Below are positions 7,271-16,289 of a stretch of 64,000 bases of DNA, piece by piece. The stretch comes from Priestia iocasae. Its GTDB lineage: Bacteria; Bacillota; Bacilli; Bacillales; Bacillaceae_H. The notes below the pieces were generated by a model. It was not told the DNA's origin. It saw only the letters and a program-made list of their open reading frames with translations, and searched no databases. Within the stretch, counting starts at the first letter, position 1. Each line of letters begins with the position of its first letter. Location: the NCBI RefSeq assembly GCF_016909075.1, contig NZ_JAFBFC010000003.1:62001-126000 (forward strand), in the 5' to 3' direction. The position numbers and the translations under genes are program-made.

Positions 7271-9049
7271 TTATTCCACCTCAATTAGTTCTTTTACTTT
7301 GTCATAGTCGATTTTTTCTTCTGGTTGCCACGGAATAATGGCACAGTGAGTGGTTAGTTGCTCACTCACTTGTTGAATCCACGCTTTTTCGGCGTGTGCT
7401 CTCCCTTTCAACACAGAATCTGTTGTGTTCGTTGCATATAAGCTTTGATTCACAACCCACCATCTTGGGTTAATATTCGCTCGTTTTAAATCCTCTTGTA
7501 GACGAGATGCTTCTAACACAGGTGTGGCTTCTGCTAATGTAACAATAACCACGCTCGTTTCGTCTTTGTTACGAAGACGTGGTAGAAGCTTCTTCACATT
7601 TTCAGGTACATCCCCATTAGAGCGCTCAAGCTCTTTATGATACGACTCTGTTGCATCAAGTAAAAGAAGCGTGTGGCCTGTTGGTGCGGTATCAATCACA
7701 ACGATTTCTTCATCAGATTTAGCTACCACATCTGCAAATGCACGAAATACCGCAATTTCTTCGGTACATGGTGAATTTAAATCCTCTTCTAAATACGCTA
7801 CCTCTTCCTCACTTAGTTCTTCTCTTGCTTGTAACAACACTTCTGCTTTGTAAGCATCCACTTCTACTTTTGGATCGATGCGACTGATGCTTAAGCGCTC
7901 TTTTGCTTCGTTACTTTGAAACACGTAGTCTAAATGTGCAGCGGGGTCCGTTGTCGTTAAATGAACAGAATGACCCTTTTCAACTAGCCCAACGGCAATG
8001 GCTGATGCGACTGTCGTTTTTCCAACACCACCCTTGCCCATTGTAAAAATAACGTTGGTTCCATTTGTTGAAAAGTCTTCAACGACTGCTTTAAGCGAAC
8101 TCAACTTATCAAGGGAAAGAGAAATGTCGTTTATTTCCGCTGCTGGCACCGTATCGGATTTAAATAGCTGACGCAAGTGTGAAACACCTGTTAGCGGATA
8201 CGATACGTACGGAAGTGAATAACGAACCATTTGCTTCAGTTCATTCGGCATATGATTTAGTGCATGTTGTTGACGCTCATAAAACGCAGTTGAAACTCGG
8301 TCCTCTTTCACACGTTCTTTTAACCAACCGTTCACAATTAAGCATTGATTTGAGATGCCAATTTCGTTTAATTCGATTGATGCACGGTTCGCTTCTTGCA
8401 GCGATGAATCATCAGGACGTGCAACAAGTAAGAGAGTCGTTTGAGCTGGATCTGCTAACGCTTCAACTGTTTTTGCATAAAGGCCTTTCTTTTTCTCTAA
8501 ATTTGATAGCGGTCCTAAGCAAGAAGCTCCGTGCGTACTATCTTGTAGAAATCCTGTCCATGCGCTTGGCAATTGCAAAAGACGTAACGTATGACCTGTT
8601 GGAGCGGTATCAAAAATAATATACTCAAATTGACTGACCATCTCTTCATTTGCTAATAAGTTTGTAAACTCATCAAATGCTGCAATTTCCACCGTACACG
8701 CACCTGACAATTGCTCCTCCATTGTCGCAATAACTGAGTCTGGTAGTTTTCCGCGATACGGACTAACGACACTTTCTCGGTACGCTTTTGCTGCTTCTTC
8801 TGGATCCAAATTACACGCATATAAATTTGGAACAGCGGGAATCATCACAGGTTTATTTGTTAATGGCACGTCAAATACATCTTGTAAATTCGAAGCAGGA
8901 TCAGTGCTAACAATCAGAACGCGATAACCTGAATCTGCTAGAGACACAGCAGTGGCACAAGCTGTTGATGTTTTTCCAACTCCGCCTTTTCCAGTAAAAA
9001 ACAAAAACGGTGTTTTCATCACGTGTTCAGGTTGAAAAGATTGATACAT
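7271..9049 (-). CDS. arsA: ArsA arsenite-stimulated ATPase
   Basis: The 592-aa protein is a tandem duplication. Half 1 has the Walker A sequence FFTGKGGVGKTSTA (residues about 18-31). Half 2 has FTMGKGGVGKTTVA (about 334-347). Each half also has the DTAPTGHTLRLL / DTAPTGHTLLLL signal (DTAPTGH) that links the metalloid site to ATP hydrolysis. Cysteines in the SGACTVEIAAF and NSPCTEEIAVF segments correspond to the As(III)-binding positions of ArsA. It energises ArsB so that arsenite efflux is ATP-driven, and it receives As(III) from ArsD. The gene lies 12 bases after arsD and immediately before the phosphatase gene. It is full length and intact, and confidence is very high. Confidence 0.97.
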   Translation of the reverse strand: MYQSFQPEHVMKTPFLFFTGKGGVGKTSTACATAVSLADSGYRVLIVSTDPASNLQDVFDVPLTNKPVMIPAVPNLYACNLDPEEAAKAYRESVVSPYRGKLPDSVIATMEEQLSGACTVEIAAFDEFTNLLANEEMVSQFEYIIFDTAPTGHTLRLLQLPSAWTGFLQDSTHGASCLGPLSNLEKKKGLYAKTVEALADPAQTTLLLVARPDDSSLQEANRASIELNEIGISNQCLIVNGWLKERVKEDRVSTAFYERQQHALNHMPNELKQMVRYSLPYVSYPLTGVSHLRQLFKSDTVPAAEINDISLSLDKLSSLKAVVEDFSTNGTNVIFTMGKGGVGKTTVASAIAVGLVEKGHSVHLTTTDPAAHLDYVFQSNEAKERLSISRIDPKVEVDAYKAEVLLQAREELSEEEVAYLEEDLNSPCTEEIAVFRAFADVVAKSDEEIVVIDTAPTGHTLLLLDATESYHKELERSNGDVPENVKKLLPRLRNKDETSVVIVTLAEATPVLEASRLQEDLKRANINPRWWVVNQSLYATNTTDSVLKGRAHAEKAWIQQVSEQLTTHCAIIPWQPEEKIDYDKVKELIEVE

Positions 9050-9061
9050 ACAATTCTCTCC

Positions 9062-9427
9062 TTACTTCATATCGCTAAGGTTTAACTTAATACGAACGCG
9101 TGGCTTTTCGCCTTTTAATTCCTTTTCTTCTACACCGAACCACATCGCAAATTCTTCATTCGTCGGATAGCTTCCCTCTTTCTCCACTTCTCCATTCACA
9201 AGAACAACGGGTAATGCATCAGGTCCTTTACTCATTAAGATTTTGTTTACTTTTTCTTCTACAAATTTGTCAGGCTCGCTCGTTAAGTTATAACGTGTAA
9301 CATCGAATCCTTTTTTCTCAAGTGCAAAGACCGCGGATGCAACGCGTGTTAATTCTGGATCAACACTCGGACCGCATACACCTGTGGAACAACACATGGC
9401 TGGATCAAAAATTTCAACTTTCTTCAT
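9062..9427 (-). CDS. arsD: ArsD arsenite metallochaperone
   Basis: The ATG at 9427 (AAAGGG upstream) gives MKKVEIFDPAMCCSTGVCG, the canonical ArsD start, so the longer ORF from 9451 is rejected. Cys12, Cys13 and Cys18 match the three cysteines that bind As(III) and pass it to ArsA. The 121-aa protein has the thioredoxin-like ArsD fold (LPVVLVNGEVEKEG). It lacks the extra C-terminal Cys pairs seen in the plasmid R773 protein. It begins the second segment of the operon, directly after a hairpin that separates it from arsC. Confidence 0.95.
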   Translation of the reverse strand: MKKVEIFDPAMCCSTGVCGPSVDPELTRVASAVFALEKKGFDVTRYNLTSEPDKFVEEKVNKILMSKGPDALPVVLVNGEVEKEGSYPTNEEFAMWFGVEEKELKGEKPRVRIKLNLSDMK

Positions 9428-9452
9428 CTTTTCATCCCTTTCTTTAAACAAA

Positions 9453-9481
9453 AAGCCGAGAGTGATTAAACTCTCGACTTA
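9453..9481 (-). terminator. Intra-operon terminator between arsC and arsD
   Basis: On the minus strand, GTCGAGAGT and ACTCTCGGC form a stem with a six-base loop followed by TTTTTG. It lies between arsC and arsD, so it should cap or reduce read-through from arsRBC into arsDA. Confidence 0.8.
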
Positions 9482-9495
9482 TGTGCTTGTATGAA

Positions 9496-9915
9496 TCACT
9501 CACCTGTTTCAGCAAAACGCTTAATGCGTTCACCAATTTCGTCACGTACGCGTTGGAAGAATGCCCATTTCTCTTCTTCTGTTCCTTCTGCTTTTGCTGG
9601 GTCATCAAAGCCCCAGTGAACGCGCTTGATGTGAGGTGGTGTCACTGGACAATGATCGGCTGCATGTCCACAAAGTGTTACCACTAGGTCTGCATGATTT
9701 AAAATCTCAGAATCGATAACATCTGATGTTTGGTTTGAAATATCAATTCCTGCTTCGTTCATTGCTTTTACAGCGTTTGGATTTAAACCGTGTGCTTCAA
9801 GTCCTGCACTGTATACGTTCCACTCATTCCCTAAATATTTCTTCGCCCAACCTTCTGCCATTTGGCTACGGCAAGAGTTACCTGTACATAAGAAGTAAAT
9901 TGTTTTTTTAGTCAT
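9496..9915 (-). CDS. arsC: Arsenate reductase, thioredoxin-coupled
   Basis: The 139-aa protein starts [20 protein letters not shown]. The ATG at 9915 is chosen because the upstream ATG at 9924 directly abuts the AGGAG site. Cys10 lies in the P-loop CTGNSCR (C-x5-R), and Cys82 and Cys89 in LCGHAADHC form the relay of disulfides used by the S. aureus pI258 / B. subtilis ArsC class. It reduces arsenate to arsenite with electrons from thioredoxin, and the product is exported by ArsB. It follows arsB by 24 bases in the operon. Length and all catalytic residues are intact. Confidence 0.96.
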   Translation of the reverse strand: MTKKTIYFLCTGNSCRSQMAEGWAKKYLGNEWNVYSAGLEAHGLNPNAVKAMNEAGIDISNQTSDVIDSEILNHADLVVTLCGHAADHCPVTPPHIKRVHWGFDDPAKAEGTEEEKWAFFQRVRDEIGERIKRFAETGE

Positions 9916-9939
9916 GTTGTGCATCTCCTTTTGTGATCA

Positions 9940-11238
9940 TTATGAAAGAATAAGTAACCAAATATATAAACCAACGAGTGTGATAAACAATGTTGGAATG
10001 GTTAATACAATCCCTGTTTTAAAATACGTCCCCCACGAAATCTTCACTCCTTTTGTTGAAAGAACATGTAGCCATAAAAGTGTCGCAAGAGAACCAATTG
10101 GTGTAATTTTTGGACCTAAGTCAGATCCAATGACATTCGCATAAATTAATGCTTCTTTTATTGTGCCCGTTGCCGTTGTGGCGTCAATCGCTAGCGCATC
10201 AATCATCACGGTAGGCATGTTGTTCATAACAGACGATAAAATGGCTGCGATAAAGCCCATTGACATCGTCGCTACAAATAAGCCTTGATCGGCTCCTAAC
10301 TGAATGACACTTGCAAGGACTTCCGTTAATCCAACGTTACGTAAGCCATATACAACAACGTACATCCCAATTGAGAAAAACACAATGGCCCACGGTGCAC
10401 CTTTAATAACGGCTTTCGTTTGAACCGCCGGACTTCTACGTGCCATGAACAAGAAGAAAATCGCGATAATTCCCGCAATAATCGATACTGGCACGTTGAG
10501 AAATTCTCCAACGAAATAGCCAATTACAAGTACCGCTAGCACAAGCCATGAAAGACGGAACATCTTGTGGTCTTTGATCGCTTCAACAGGTTGCTGTAAG
10601 TGCTCTAAATTGTACTTGCGTGGAATGCTTTTTCGGAAGTATAAGTAAAGAACGAGAATGCTTGCACTTAATGCGAAAAAGTTCGGCACAATCATACGTG
10701 ATGCATACTCCGAAAACCCGATGCCAAAAAAGTCAGCGGATACGATATTCACTAAGTTACTTACGACAAGTGGAAGCGACGTTGTATCGGCAATAAATCC
10801 ACTTGCAATAATAAACGGAAACACCATTTTCTCATCAAGCTTTAACGCTCGAACCATCGCTAAGACAATCGGTGTTAAAATCAGTGCTGCTCCGTCATTA
10901 GCGAAAAACGCAGCAACTAATGCACCAAGTAACGATACATACACAAACATGCGAATACCGTTTCCACCTGCTGCACGGGCCATATGTAAGGCAGCCCATT
11001 CGAAAAATCCAATCTCATCTAAAATTAACGAAATAATGATGATGGCAATAAACGTGAGTGTGGCATTCCACACAATTTGCGTTACATCCACAACGTCGTT
11101 GAAATCTACGACCCCAACGAGTAACGCAACAGCCGCTCCAATACAAGCTGACCAACCGATTGATAATCCTTTCGGTTGCCAGATGACAAAGATGAGCGTA
11201 GTTAAAAAGATCGCTGATGCTAATAGAACTGATGTCAA
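9940..11238 (-). CDS. arsB: ArsB arsenite efflux permease
   Basis: This is a 432-aa membrane protein of the ArsB/NhaD type with roughly twelve hydrophobic segments. Conserved stretches are [53 protein letters not shown] and [19 protein letters not shown]. The TTG at 11238 is taken as the start because GGAGG sits eight bases upstream; the TTG at 11253 overlaps that site and is rejected. ArsB exports As(III) and Sb(III), using the proton gradient alone or ATP when paired with ArsA, which is encoded downstream here. The start codon is unusual but the family call is certain. Confidence 0.95.
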   Translation of the reverse strand: MTSVLLASAIFLTTLIFVIWQPKGLSIGWSACIGAAVALLVGVVDFNDVVDVTQIVWNATLTFIAIIIISLILDEIGFFEWAALHMARAAGGNGIRMFVYVSLLGALVAAFFANDGAALILTPIVLAMVRALKLDEKMVFPFIIASGFIADTTSLPLVVSNLVNIVSADFFGIGFSEYASRMIVPNFFALSASILVLYLYFRKSIPRKYNLEHLQQPVEAIKDHKMFRLSWLVLAVLVIGYFVGEFLNVPVSIIAGIIAIFFLFMARRSPAVQTKAVIKGAPWAIVFFSIGMYVVVYGLRNVGLTEVLASVIQLGADQGLFVATMSMGFIAAILSSVMNNMPTVMIDALAIDATTATGTIKEALIYANVIGSDLGPKITPIGSLATLLWLHVLSTKGVKISWGTYFKTGIVLTIPTLFITLVGLYIWLLILS

Positions 11239-11253
11239 TCCATAAACCTCCAA

Positions 11254-11604
11254 TTACTCACAGCAATTGATACGTAATCCTTGCTTCTCTAAGTTTTCTA
11301 AATGCGGAGTTTGACTCGGTAATGATTCAAGTAAATTCGACACAAATTCATAATACTCACATTCCGTATTGATTGAATAAAAAATCCACTGCCCTTTTCG
11401 CCTTTCCTTTAACAAACCCGCATCTTTTAACTTGCGCAAATGCTGACTAATGGATGGTTGGCTCGCTTGATAAATCTCCACTAGTTCACATACGCAACAT
11501 TCGTTTGCATGAAGCAACTTCATCATTGAGAGGCGTGTTTTGTCACCTAGTAGTTTTAAAAGCTGCGCTCCTTTTTCAATTTCAATGGTCGTTTTTACAT
11601 TCAT
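11254..11604 (-). CDS. arsR: ArsR arsenical resistance repressor
   Basis: The 116-aa winged-helix repressor has the alpha3 metalloid site NECCVCEL at residues 34-41 (family motif ELCVCDL), followed by the recognition helix SQPSISQHLRKLKDAG. In ArsR, As(III) bound to this cysteine cluster releases the repressor from the promoter. It ends INCCE, an extra vicinal Cys pair that could form a second site. It is first in the ars operon, 15 bases before the arsB start, under a promoter whose spacer is an inverted repeat. AAGGAGG precedes the ATG by 12 bases. Confidence 0.95.
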   Translation of the reverse strand: MNVKTTIEIEKGAQLLKLLGDKTRLSMMKLLHANECCVCELVEIYQASQPSISQHLRKLKDAGLLKERRKGQWIFYSINTECEYYEFVSNLLESLPSQTPHLENLEKQGLRINCCE

Positions 11605-11636
11605 TATTTGATGTCGCCTCCTTATTTACGTTCATC

Positions 11637-11665
11637 ATTATATAACAATACACTTATATAAGCAA
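11637..11665 (-). promoter_or_regulatory. ars operon promoter and ArsR operator
   Basis: On the minus strand, TTGCTT (11660-11665), a 17-base spacer and TATAAT (11637-11642) form the promoter. The spacer plus -10 hold an imperfect palindrome, TATATAAGTG-TAT-TGTTATATA (11639-11660), the expected ArsR operator. Confidence 0.75.
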
Positions 11666-11681
11666 TTACTAATATTTAAAG

Positions 11682-11828
11682 TTATTCTTTATCGTGTTGA
11701 TGATTTTTCTTAAACATGCGGTGATACAATGAACCTCCCTTTTTTTCACTGTTTAAGTAGATCACAACCCCCACAAACAGCACGAATGAAAATAAAAGCA
11801 CTGGTAGTAACTGTTGAAAGGTAATCAT
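11682..11828 (-). CDS. Small single-span membrane protein, 48 aa
   Basis: An ATG at 11828 follows GGGAGAGGGAAAG and opens a 48-aa frame. Residues about 3-26 (ITFQQLLPVLLFSFVLFVG onward) form one transmembrane helix, followed by a basic, histidine-containing tail that ends HQHDKE. It lies immediately upstream of the arsR promoter on the same strand and has no other partner. The RBS and the clean helix-tail design support translation. I do not recognise a family. Confidence 0.55.
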   Translation of the reverse strand: MITFQQLLPVLLFSFVLFVGVVIYLNSEKKGGSLYHRMFKKNHQHDKE

Positions 11829-12084
11829 CTTCTTTCCCTCTCCCCTTTTTCAATCTTATTTTTATTTACTATATGCATAAAGGAAGTCTTTAAGTTGAAT
11901 TTCACTTATTTTCTTCCTTGCCATGACGACTGAATCAATGATAATTATGTTCTTAGTGGCAAGATGATTTATATGTTGATTATTTAGAACATATATTAAT
12001 TAGATAATTAAATTCCTACCTACAACTTTTCATTTCCGTGCTAAAATAAGCGTATGAACGTTACTGTTATTGGAGGGAATGAGA

Positions 12085-12657
12085 GTGAATAAACAAGCAT
12101 TTTGGCAATTGATTGAGCAGTCTCGACAGATTGAAAGTCAAGAAGAACAAGTAGAGTGGCTACGAGACACATTATCAACAAAAAGCGTCGATGAGGTTTT
12201 AGCATTTGAAATGACGTTTGGGATGATTCAAAACGAAAGTTATCAATCAAGTTTATGGGCGGCTGCTTACATTTTAATGGGTGGTTGTTCAGACGATGCT
12301 TTTGACTATTTTTGTGGCTGGTTGATTTCTCAAGGTGAAGACATCTACAACAAAGTAATAGCCAATCACGAATATTTAGCTGAGTACATTACGGAAGAAA
12401 ATTTGGATGAAGAAGGCTATCCACAGAATGAAGACATCTTTACCGTCGCTTCTGATGCGTATACATATAAGAAAACCGGTGACTTCGAATGGGACGAGGA
12501 TGTATTCGATGAATGGCTTGAAAAACTAGATGAAAAAGGAGTAGAAGAACGACCTGACATTGAATTTGACTGGGATGAAGACGACGAAGCAGAGCTTAAA
12601 AAGCGCTATCCAAAGTTGTGGGCGCGATTTGGGGAAGAGCCTTTACCTTTAGAGTAG
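12085..12657 (+). CDS. DUF4240 domain protein
   Basis: The 190-aa acidic protein has the DUF4240 core in its first 120 residues: FWQLIEQSRQ, LWAAAYILMGGCSDDAFDYFCGWLISQG and the following EEGYPQNEDIF region. The C-terminal part is strongly acidic (DWDEDDEAELKKRYPKLW). The GTG at 12085 is preferred over the ATG at 12079 because GGAGG lies eight bases upstream of the GTG. The gene is monocistronic and ends at a bidirectional terminator. The domain is common in Firmicutes and actinobacteria and has no established function. Confidence 0.75.
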   Translation: MNKQAFWQLIEQSRQIESQEEQVEWLRDTLSTKSVDEVLAFEMTFGMIQNESYQSSLWAAAYILMGGCSDDAFDYFCGWLISQGEDIYNKVIANHEYLAEYITEENLDEEGYPQNEDIFTVASDAYTYKKTGDFEWDEDVFDEWLEKLDEKGVEERPDIEFDWDEDDEAELKKRYPKLWARFGEEPLPLE

Positions 12658-12700
12658 TAAGTAGATCCGTTCATTATGCTGAAACCATCTTTTTATAAGC

Positions 12701-12736
12701 AAAAAAGCAGCGAGCATCACTACTCACTGCTTTTTT
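12701..12736. terminator. Bidirectional terminator
   Basis: AAAAAAGCAGCGAG and CTCACTGCTTTTTT pair around an eight-base loop between convergent genes. Confidence 0.9.
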
Positions 12737-12910
12737 CTAATCCAAAAGGCCTTTTCGACTAAGCATCTCTTTTTGTTTTTCAAAAAGGTTTAACAACGAG
12801 TCAAGCTCTTGGCTACATTTAATGACTTGTGCATGGTGAAAGCCATACTTAGACACTAATTGTAAAAGCTGCGCTCGTTTTTTTTCAATCTTAGCCGACA
12901 ATGTGCTCAC
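12737..12910 (-). CDS. Spo0E-family aspartyl-phosphate phosphatase
   Basis: The 57-aa product is almost all alpha-helical: a KIEKKRAQLLQLVSKYG helix and a second helix with the family signature SQELDSLL. Spo0E-type phosphatases remove phosphate from Spo0A~P and so delay sporulation. The GTG at 12910 is the likely start, with AAGGAG ten bases upstream. The longer frame from 12958 has no ribosome site and overlaps the CNNM gene. It lies 25 bases after that gene and could be co-transcribed with it. The short length is normal for this family. Confidence 0.8.
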   Translation of the reverse strand: MSTLSAKIEKKRAQLLQLVSKYGFHHAQVIKCSQELDSLLNLFEKQKEMLSRKGLLD

Positions 12911-12935
12911 GTAAGAACAACTCCTTTTGCAATCA

Positions 12936-14273
12936 TTATGCCTGTATTTCTTGTGCAACTGCCTGTTTTACTTCTACGAGCTTCATTTGATGACCGTCCA
13001 TTTCTTTTACCGTAAACGCATATCCGTGTTCAACAATTGTTTCATTCACTTGAAGATCAATCTTATTTAACAGCATCCACCCACCAATTGTATCCACTTC
13101 TTCGTTATCAATCTGTGTGCCTAGTAAATCATTTACTTCATCTACTAATACTTTTGATTCAACTAAATAGTGATGTTCACCTAACGTTTGAACCGGTGGC
13201 GTTTCATCTGTATCAAATTCATCGCGAATTTCCCCAACGATTTCTTCTAAAATGTCTTCAACCGTGACAAGACCTGCCGTTCCACCGTACTCGTCAATTA
13301 ACATAGCCATGTGCGTGCGTTTCTTTTGCATCGTTACAAGCAAATCATGAATGGCAATTGACTCAATTACTTGTATAATGGGTTTCATATACGTTTTAAC
13401 AGATTGTGTTTTAACTGCATCGTTTAACACGACATCATTTAAAATTTCTTTTACGTTAATCATTCCGATGATGTTATCTTTATCTCCATCTTCTCCTACA
13501 GGATAACGGGTATAACGCTCTTCAACCGCTACTCGTAAAAACTCTTCAATCGTGTCTTCCGTTGACACAATTGAAATCTCCGTACGAGGTATCATGATTT
13601 CACGCGCTACTCGATTGTCAAATTCAAAAATGTTGTTTACAAATTTATACTCTGATTGATTAATTTCTCCACCTTCATAGCTTTCAGATAAAATGATCCG
13701 AAGCTCTTCTTCACTATGTGCTCCTTCATGTTCAGAAGCTGGTTTTAACCCAAACATTCCAACAAGTAAACGAGCCGAACCATTTAAGATCCAAATAAAA
13801 GGATACATGATTCGATAAAACCAAATCAACGCTGGAGCAAATAGCAACGTAATGGTCTCTGCTTTTTGGATTGCCACTGTTTTTGGGGCTAACTCCCCTA
13901 CAACGACATGTAAAAATGTTACAACTACAAAGGCAATCCCAAATGATAGTACATGAGACCACGATGACGATACTCCAATGTCTTTAAAGATTGGATTTAA
14001 AATTCGCTCAACAGTTGGCTCTCCTAACCAACCTAATCCTAACGCGGTAATGGTAATCCCTAGCTGACACGCTGACAAATATTCATCAAGGTGCGTCGTG
14101 ACTTTCTGAACAGAAAGCGCCCCCTTGCGCCCCTCTGTAACGAGTTGATCCACTCGTGTGCTACGAAGTTTGACAATCGCAAACTCTGACGCAACGAAAA
14201 ATCCTGTTAATGCGATTAAAGCAGCGACTAAAAGTAAATTAATGGTTATCAATGAACAAGTCTGCACATCCAA
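12936..14273 (-). CDS. CNNM / CBS / CorC_HlyC domain membrane protein (hemolysin-like)
   Basis: The 445-aa protein has the order expected of YhdP/CorC-type transporters. An N-terminal CNNM membrane domain (residues 1-200, [13 protein letters not shown], then four helices including [12 protein letters not shown]) is followed by a CBS pair (about 215-345, EIMIPRTEI and [41 protein letters not shown]) and a C-terminal CorC_HlyC domain. Members are linked to magnesium or cobalt efflux. The annotated TTG start at 14273 lies 22 bases from the nearest AGGAGG. A CTG at 14288, in frame and seven bases after AGGAGG, is better placed and may be the real start. Confidence 0.88.
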   Translation of the reverse strand: MDVQTCSLITINLLLVAALIALTGFFVASEFAIVKLRSTRVDQLVTEGRKGALSVQKVTTHLDEYLSACQLGITITALGLGWLGEPTVERILNPIFKDIGVSSSWSHVLSFGIAFVVVTFLHVVVGELAPKTVAIQKAETITLLFAPALIWFYRIMYPFIWILNGSARLLVGMFGLKPASEHEGAHSEEELRIILSESYEGGEINQSEYKFVNNIFEFDNRVAREIMIPRTEISIVSTEDTIEEFLRVAVEERYTRYPVGEDGDKDNIIGMINVKEILNDVVLNDAVKTQSVKTYMKPIIQVIESIAIHDLLVTMQKKRTHMAMLIDEYGGTAGLVTVEDILEEIVGEIRDEFDTDETPPVQTLGEHHYLVESKVLVDEVNDLLGTQIDNEEVDTIGGWMLLNKIDLQVNETIVEHGYAFTVKEMDGHQMKLVEVKQAVAQEIQA

Positions 14274-14288
14274 TAAATCGGATAACAG

Positions 14289-14788
14289 ACGTACACCTCC
14301 TACTATTGTTAAAACTTTTTCTCTTTTGATTGACTACACTTATTATGAGAGAAGCATAACACGAGAATGCATAAACGTCACACTTTGTGGTGAGACACTT
14401 TTCACTTTCACTTCATTCTTCAATACGTGACCATCATGCTTCCACACCATCAATTACGTCACGGCGATGGATTTCCAAAATTGTTAGACCATATCGTATA
14501 CCATTTGAACAAAAATTGAAAGTGATAGCTTCTATACAATTGTGAACATTCTTTGAAAAGAGCTAGAGAATGACTGTTACACTTTATTGAAACCTTTTTC
14601 TTGTTCCCTCGTATATAATTGTGTTCCATTTATGTTGAACTTTCAAATCACACACGTTTTGGGCATACTCGGAGAAATAGTCGTCTATACGCAACATTTT
14701 TAGTTGATTTTTCAATAAGTCCATATATAGTAGAATTGTTCGGCATACATAATGAAAGACATGATATTTGTATAAAGGAGAGTACAAG
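14289..14788. other. Divergent intergenic region, CNNM gene / spo0M
   Basis: There is no gene in this 500-base stretch. It holds the RBS of the CNNM gene on the left, a sigma-W-type promoter for spo0M at 14588-14613 and a 5' leader of roughly 170 bases. No riboswitch fold was recognised. Confidence 0.5.
14588..14613 (+). promoter_or_regulatory. Sigma-W-type promoter upstream of spo0M
   Basis: TGAAAC (14588-14593), exactly 16 bases, then CGTA (14610-14613) matches the sigma-W consensus TGAAAC-N16-CGTA. Spo0M is a known sigma-W target in B. subtilis, so the site is probably functional. The start codon is about 175 bases downstream. Confidence 0.7.
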
Positions 14789-15736
14789 ATGTTAAAAAAG
14801 TTTTTAGCTAAGCTTGGTAAAGGAGCAGCCACGGTTGATTTACAATTTCAGCCTCGCTCTTATGCAGTAGGTGATACGATTCAAGGAGAAGTCCTTCTTC
14901 AAGGTGGGCAAGTCGATCAGAAAATTAATAAGCTATCTGTTCACTTTATGATGAAAGTACAGGCGCCAAACGGACATTCAGCCGTACGTCAAGTAGAAGT
15001 CATTTCGCTTACGGATGCATGGACGATTACAACAGGAGAAAAGAAAGTCATTCCGTTTACGTATACCATCCCAACCACTCTTCCTCTTTCAAGAGGCTCT
15101 GTCTCCTACTATTTTGATACACAGCTAGATATTGAAGGTGGCGTAGATCGCACGGATGTTGATTTCATTCAAGTAACAGGTTCACAACGCATTCAAGCCA
15201 TTCTTGATTCAATGAATCGTCTTGGCTTTCAAGAAAAGTCGACATCTGGAAAGCTCGATACGTATGGACAAGAATTTGAGTTTTTCCCAACTACTTCTTA
15301 CGCACAAACAATTCGTGAAGTCGAGCTTCGTTTTGCCGAGCAAGCAAGTGGTGTAACGGTGTGGATGGAAGTGGACTGTAAAGCAGGCTTTGGTGAAATT
15401 GAAGCCAAACGCGAATTCATGCTTTCTGTTGATATGGTAAGTACTCCACATAGACTTGATGCAGAATTAAAACAATACATCGAAGAAATGATGCAACAGC
15501 CTGAGTCATTCAAACAGCCCTTTTCATTTAAACAAGCTCATGGAAAGTCAAGCAGTATGCTACCTGGTATGATTGGTGGGCTTGCTGTGGGTGTCCTTGG
15601 TGGTGTGTTACTTAGTGAATTGATGGACGGCTTTGGCCTTGACGACATGATGGGTGATGCGACAGAAGCACTTGGTGATATGGAAGAAGATTTTGAAGAT
15701 AGCTTTGAATTTGGAGACTTTTTTGAAGAAGATTAA
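14789..15736 (+). CDS. spo0M: Spo0M sporulation control protein
   Basis: The 315-aa protein begins MLKKFLAKLGKGAATVDLQF, and the ATG at 14789 has AAAGGAG seven bases upstream. Residues 1-245 are the arrestin-like Spo0M fold. The C-terminus carries a glycine-rich hydrophobic segment (MLPGMIGGLAVGVLGGVLLSEL, about 265-285) and a strongly acidic Asp/Glu tail. B. subtilis Spo0M is about 258 aa and lacks the membrane-like segment in this form, so this is a longer variant. Spo0M affects the timing of sporulation and cytoskeletal processes. A sigma-W-type promoter lies upstream. Confidence 0.88.
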   Translation: MLKKFLAKLGKGAATVDLQFQPRSYAVGDTIQGEVLLQGGQVDQKINKLSVHFMMKVQAPNGHSAVRQVEVISLTDAWTITTGEKKVIPFTYTIPTTLPLSRGSVSYYFDTQLDIEGGVDRTDVDFIQVTGSQRIQAILDSMNRLGFQEKSTSGKLDTYGQEFEFFPTTSYAQTIREVELRFAEQASGVTVWMEVDCKAGFGEIEAKREFMLSVDMVSTPHRLDAELKQYIEEMMQQPESFKQPFSFKQAHGKSSSMLPGMIGGLAVGVLGGVLLSELMDGFGLDDMMGDATEALGDMEEDFEDSFEFGDFFEED

Positions 15737-15758
15737 GAGACGTTACATGACCTTTACG

Positions 15759-15791
15759 AACGGGATGATGAAGCCATCATCCCGTTTATTT
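15759..15791. terminator. spo0M terminator
   Basis: AACGGGATGATG and CATCATCCCGTT form a 12-bp stem with a four-base loop and a T-rich tail. Confidence 0.9.
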
Positions 15792-15851
15792 TCGTTCCAA
15801 TGTTCGACTGAACTCTTCTCTTTTTCATACATTTTAGATATGATGACGTTC

Positions 15852-16109
15852 TTATCGATGCGTAATAGTGGGCGCATGTTTAAAGGATTTTACAAACTCT
15901 ACGAGACAGTCCTCGCAAAGATCAAAATCCCAACACTCTGAATCAAATGAGCTTCCGTAGCCAAACATCATCTCAAATGTATGAAACAAATCGCTTTTAT
16001 GTGAACGCTCTGCTCTCGCTCCAATTAAAGCTTCCGATTTACCACACTTATTGCATGTAACAAGCGCTGGAACTTCCTTTGTTACTGTAACTTTTTCATA
16101 TACTTTCAT
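15852..16109 (-). CDS. Small zinc-ribbon-like hypothetical protein
   Basis: The 85-aa protein starts MKVYEKVTVTKEVPALVTC, with GGGGG seven bases before the ATG at 16109. CNKCGK near residue 20 and CEDC near residue 70 make a plausible four-cysteine zinc site, with an aromatic loop (FHTFEMMFGYGSSFDSECW) between the halves. The longer frame from 16145 has no good ribosome site. It is a single gene between spo0M and a small exported protein. I do not recognise a named family. Confidence 0.65.
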   Translation of the reverse strand: MKVYEKVTVTKEVPALVTCNKCGKSEALIGARAERSHKSDLFHTFEMMFGYGSSFDSECWDFDLCEDCLVEFVKSFKHAPTITHR

Positions 16110-16289
16110 TATGTACCCCCTACAACATTCTTTTGCTTTATTCATTTGTTCTATGTAGCTCGTATTAGACTATACCATGACGCGTGACGAATTCCTTATT
16201 CTTATTTTAATTCACTCATCCATTTCTATCCAAATACAATCATTCTATGATACATTACTCTTATAACGAGAGAACTGGAGGTGGATGAG

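Noticed and set aside
8179-8619. 146-aa plus-strand frame inside arsA
   Set aside because: It is fully contained in the opposite strand of a certain gene and has no ribosome site or family pattern.
10658-11245. 195-aa plus-strand frame inside arsB
   Set aside because: Shadow of arsB with low-complexity composition.
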